From positions 1 through 5,644 of the forward strand of contig CADBLV010000354.1 of NCBI GenBank assembly GCA_902795555.1: a DNA stretch of 5,644 bases, written 5' to 3'. The translations under genes were made by a program, and so were the position numbers. Below, in pieces: positions 5,587 to 5,644 of this stretch; within the stretch, counting starts at the first letter, position 1, and each line of letters opens with the position of its first letter. Below the pieces are notes generated by a model. It was not told the origin of the DNA. It made no database searches and worked only from the letters and a program-made list of their open reading frames with translations. The DNA comes from an uncultured Eubacteriales bacterium (GTDB taxonomy: Bacteria; Bacillota_A; Clostridia; Christensenellales; Aristaeellaceae).

Positions 5587-5642
5587 TGAGACGGGATGAC
5601 GCGCTTTGCGCGGCATCAGCGTGCAAAGCACGCAGTTTCTCA
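5587..5642 (+). repeat. Three-way-junction-like unit B
   Basis: The outer stem TGAGA (5587-5591) pairs with TCTCA (5638-5642). Inside, arm 1 is GATG (5595-5598) with CATC (5614-5617), one A/G mismatch (5599/5613), then CGCGC (5600-5604) with GCGCG (5608-5612) around TTT. Arm 2 is GCGTGC (5619-5624) with GCACGC (5628-5633) around AAA. It repeats the plan of unit A with different sequence. The window ends two bases after the outer stem. Confidence 0.55.
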
Positions 5643-5644
5643 AA

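Larger units (their letters stand above)
5417..5642 (+). ncRNA. Candidate structured RNA or palindromic repeat element downstream of comEC
   Basis: Nearly the whole stretch can be folded into consecutive helices: hairpin 5417-5438, branched stem 5441-5506, three-way-junction-like unit 5530-5581, and a second such unit 5587-5642. Two of the pairs are T5419/G5436 and T5444/G5503. They are stable G-U wobbles only in RNA copied with + strand sense; in the opposite sense they become A-C mismatches. This favours + transcription, possibly as the 3' end of the comEC message, though it rests on only two pairs. I recognise no known RNA family. Alternatives are a multi-copy intergenic palindromic repeat, or a mobile-element end cut by the window edge. 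All helices were found by eye without energy calculation. Confidence 0.4.
5404..5644. other. Region after comEC without a convincing gene
   Basis: From the comEC stop to the window end no reading frame looks like a protein gene. One + frame is open from within comEC to the edge, and a - frame is open from 5626 to 5378. Neither has a convincing ribosome binding site and start, and both cross a series of perfect inverted repeats. The region instead holds the structured element and its parts listed separately. It may continue past the edge. Confidence 0.6.

Noticed and set aside
5530..5642. CRISPR array
   Set aside because: The repeated units share architecture, not sequence; there are no identical direct repeats with regular spacers.

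Overview
The window looks like chromosomal DNA of a GC-rich member of the Firmicutes (Clostridia-like). The gene order rpsP-khpA-rimM-trmD is the Firmicutes form of the S16/TrmD cluster, with a small KH-domain gene between rpsP and rimM. Most genes have A/G-rich Shine-Dalgarno sequences at good spacing. All genes read on the + strand, and codons mostly end in G or C. The genus cannot be fixed from this sequence.

Positions 1-2060 are a translation/RNA-maturation cluster. It holds the 3' end of rpsP (ribosomal protein S16), khpA (KH RNA-binding protein), rimM (16S processing / 30S maturation factor), trmD (tRNA m1G37 methyltransferase) and an unidentified 124-residue membrane protein. rimM, trmD and the membrane-protein gene overlap and are probably translationally coupled. 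A well-formed intrinsic-terminator-like hairpin (392-420) lies between khpA and rimM. It may separate high expression of S16/KhpA from lower expression of RimM/TrmD. rplS (L19), the usual partner after trmD, is not present here.

Positions 2061-2151 are a short AT-richer gap with a small inverted repeat. A second likely operon follows (2152-5403): a barstar-family protein started at GTG, an RNase Z/YhfI-like metallo-beta-lactamase-fold protein in which the usual motif-IV Asp is Ala, and a full-length ComEC/Rec2 DNA-uptake channel that overlaps the preceding gene by ATGA. No barnase-type ribonuclease and no comEA are present.

Positions 5404-5644 contain no convincing gene but are unusually dense in inverted repeats. 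I see one hairpin, one long branched stem, and two successive three-way-junction-like units whose arms carry AAA or TTT triloops. The two wobble pairs in this structure are G-U only if the + strand is the RNA, which favours + strand transcription. This is the most likely undescribed element in the window: a structured RNA, an elaborate 3' end for comEC, or a high-copy palindromic repeat. The rest is ordinary housekeeping content with a few local oddities.
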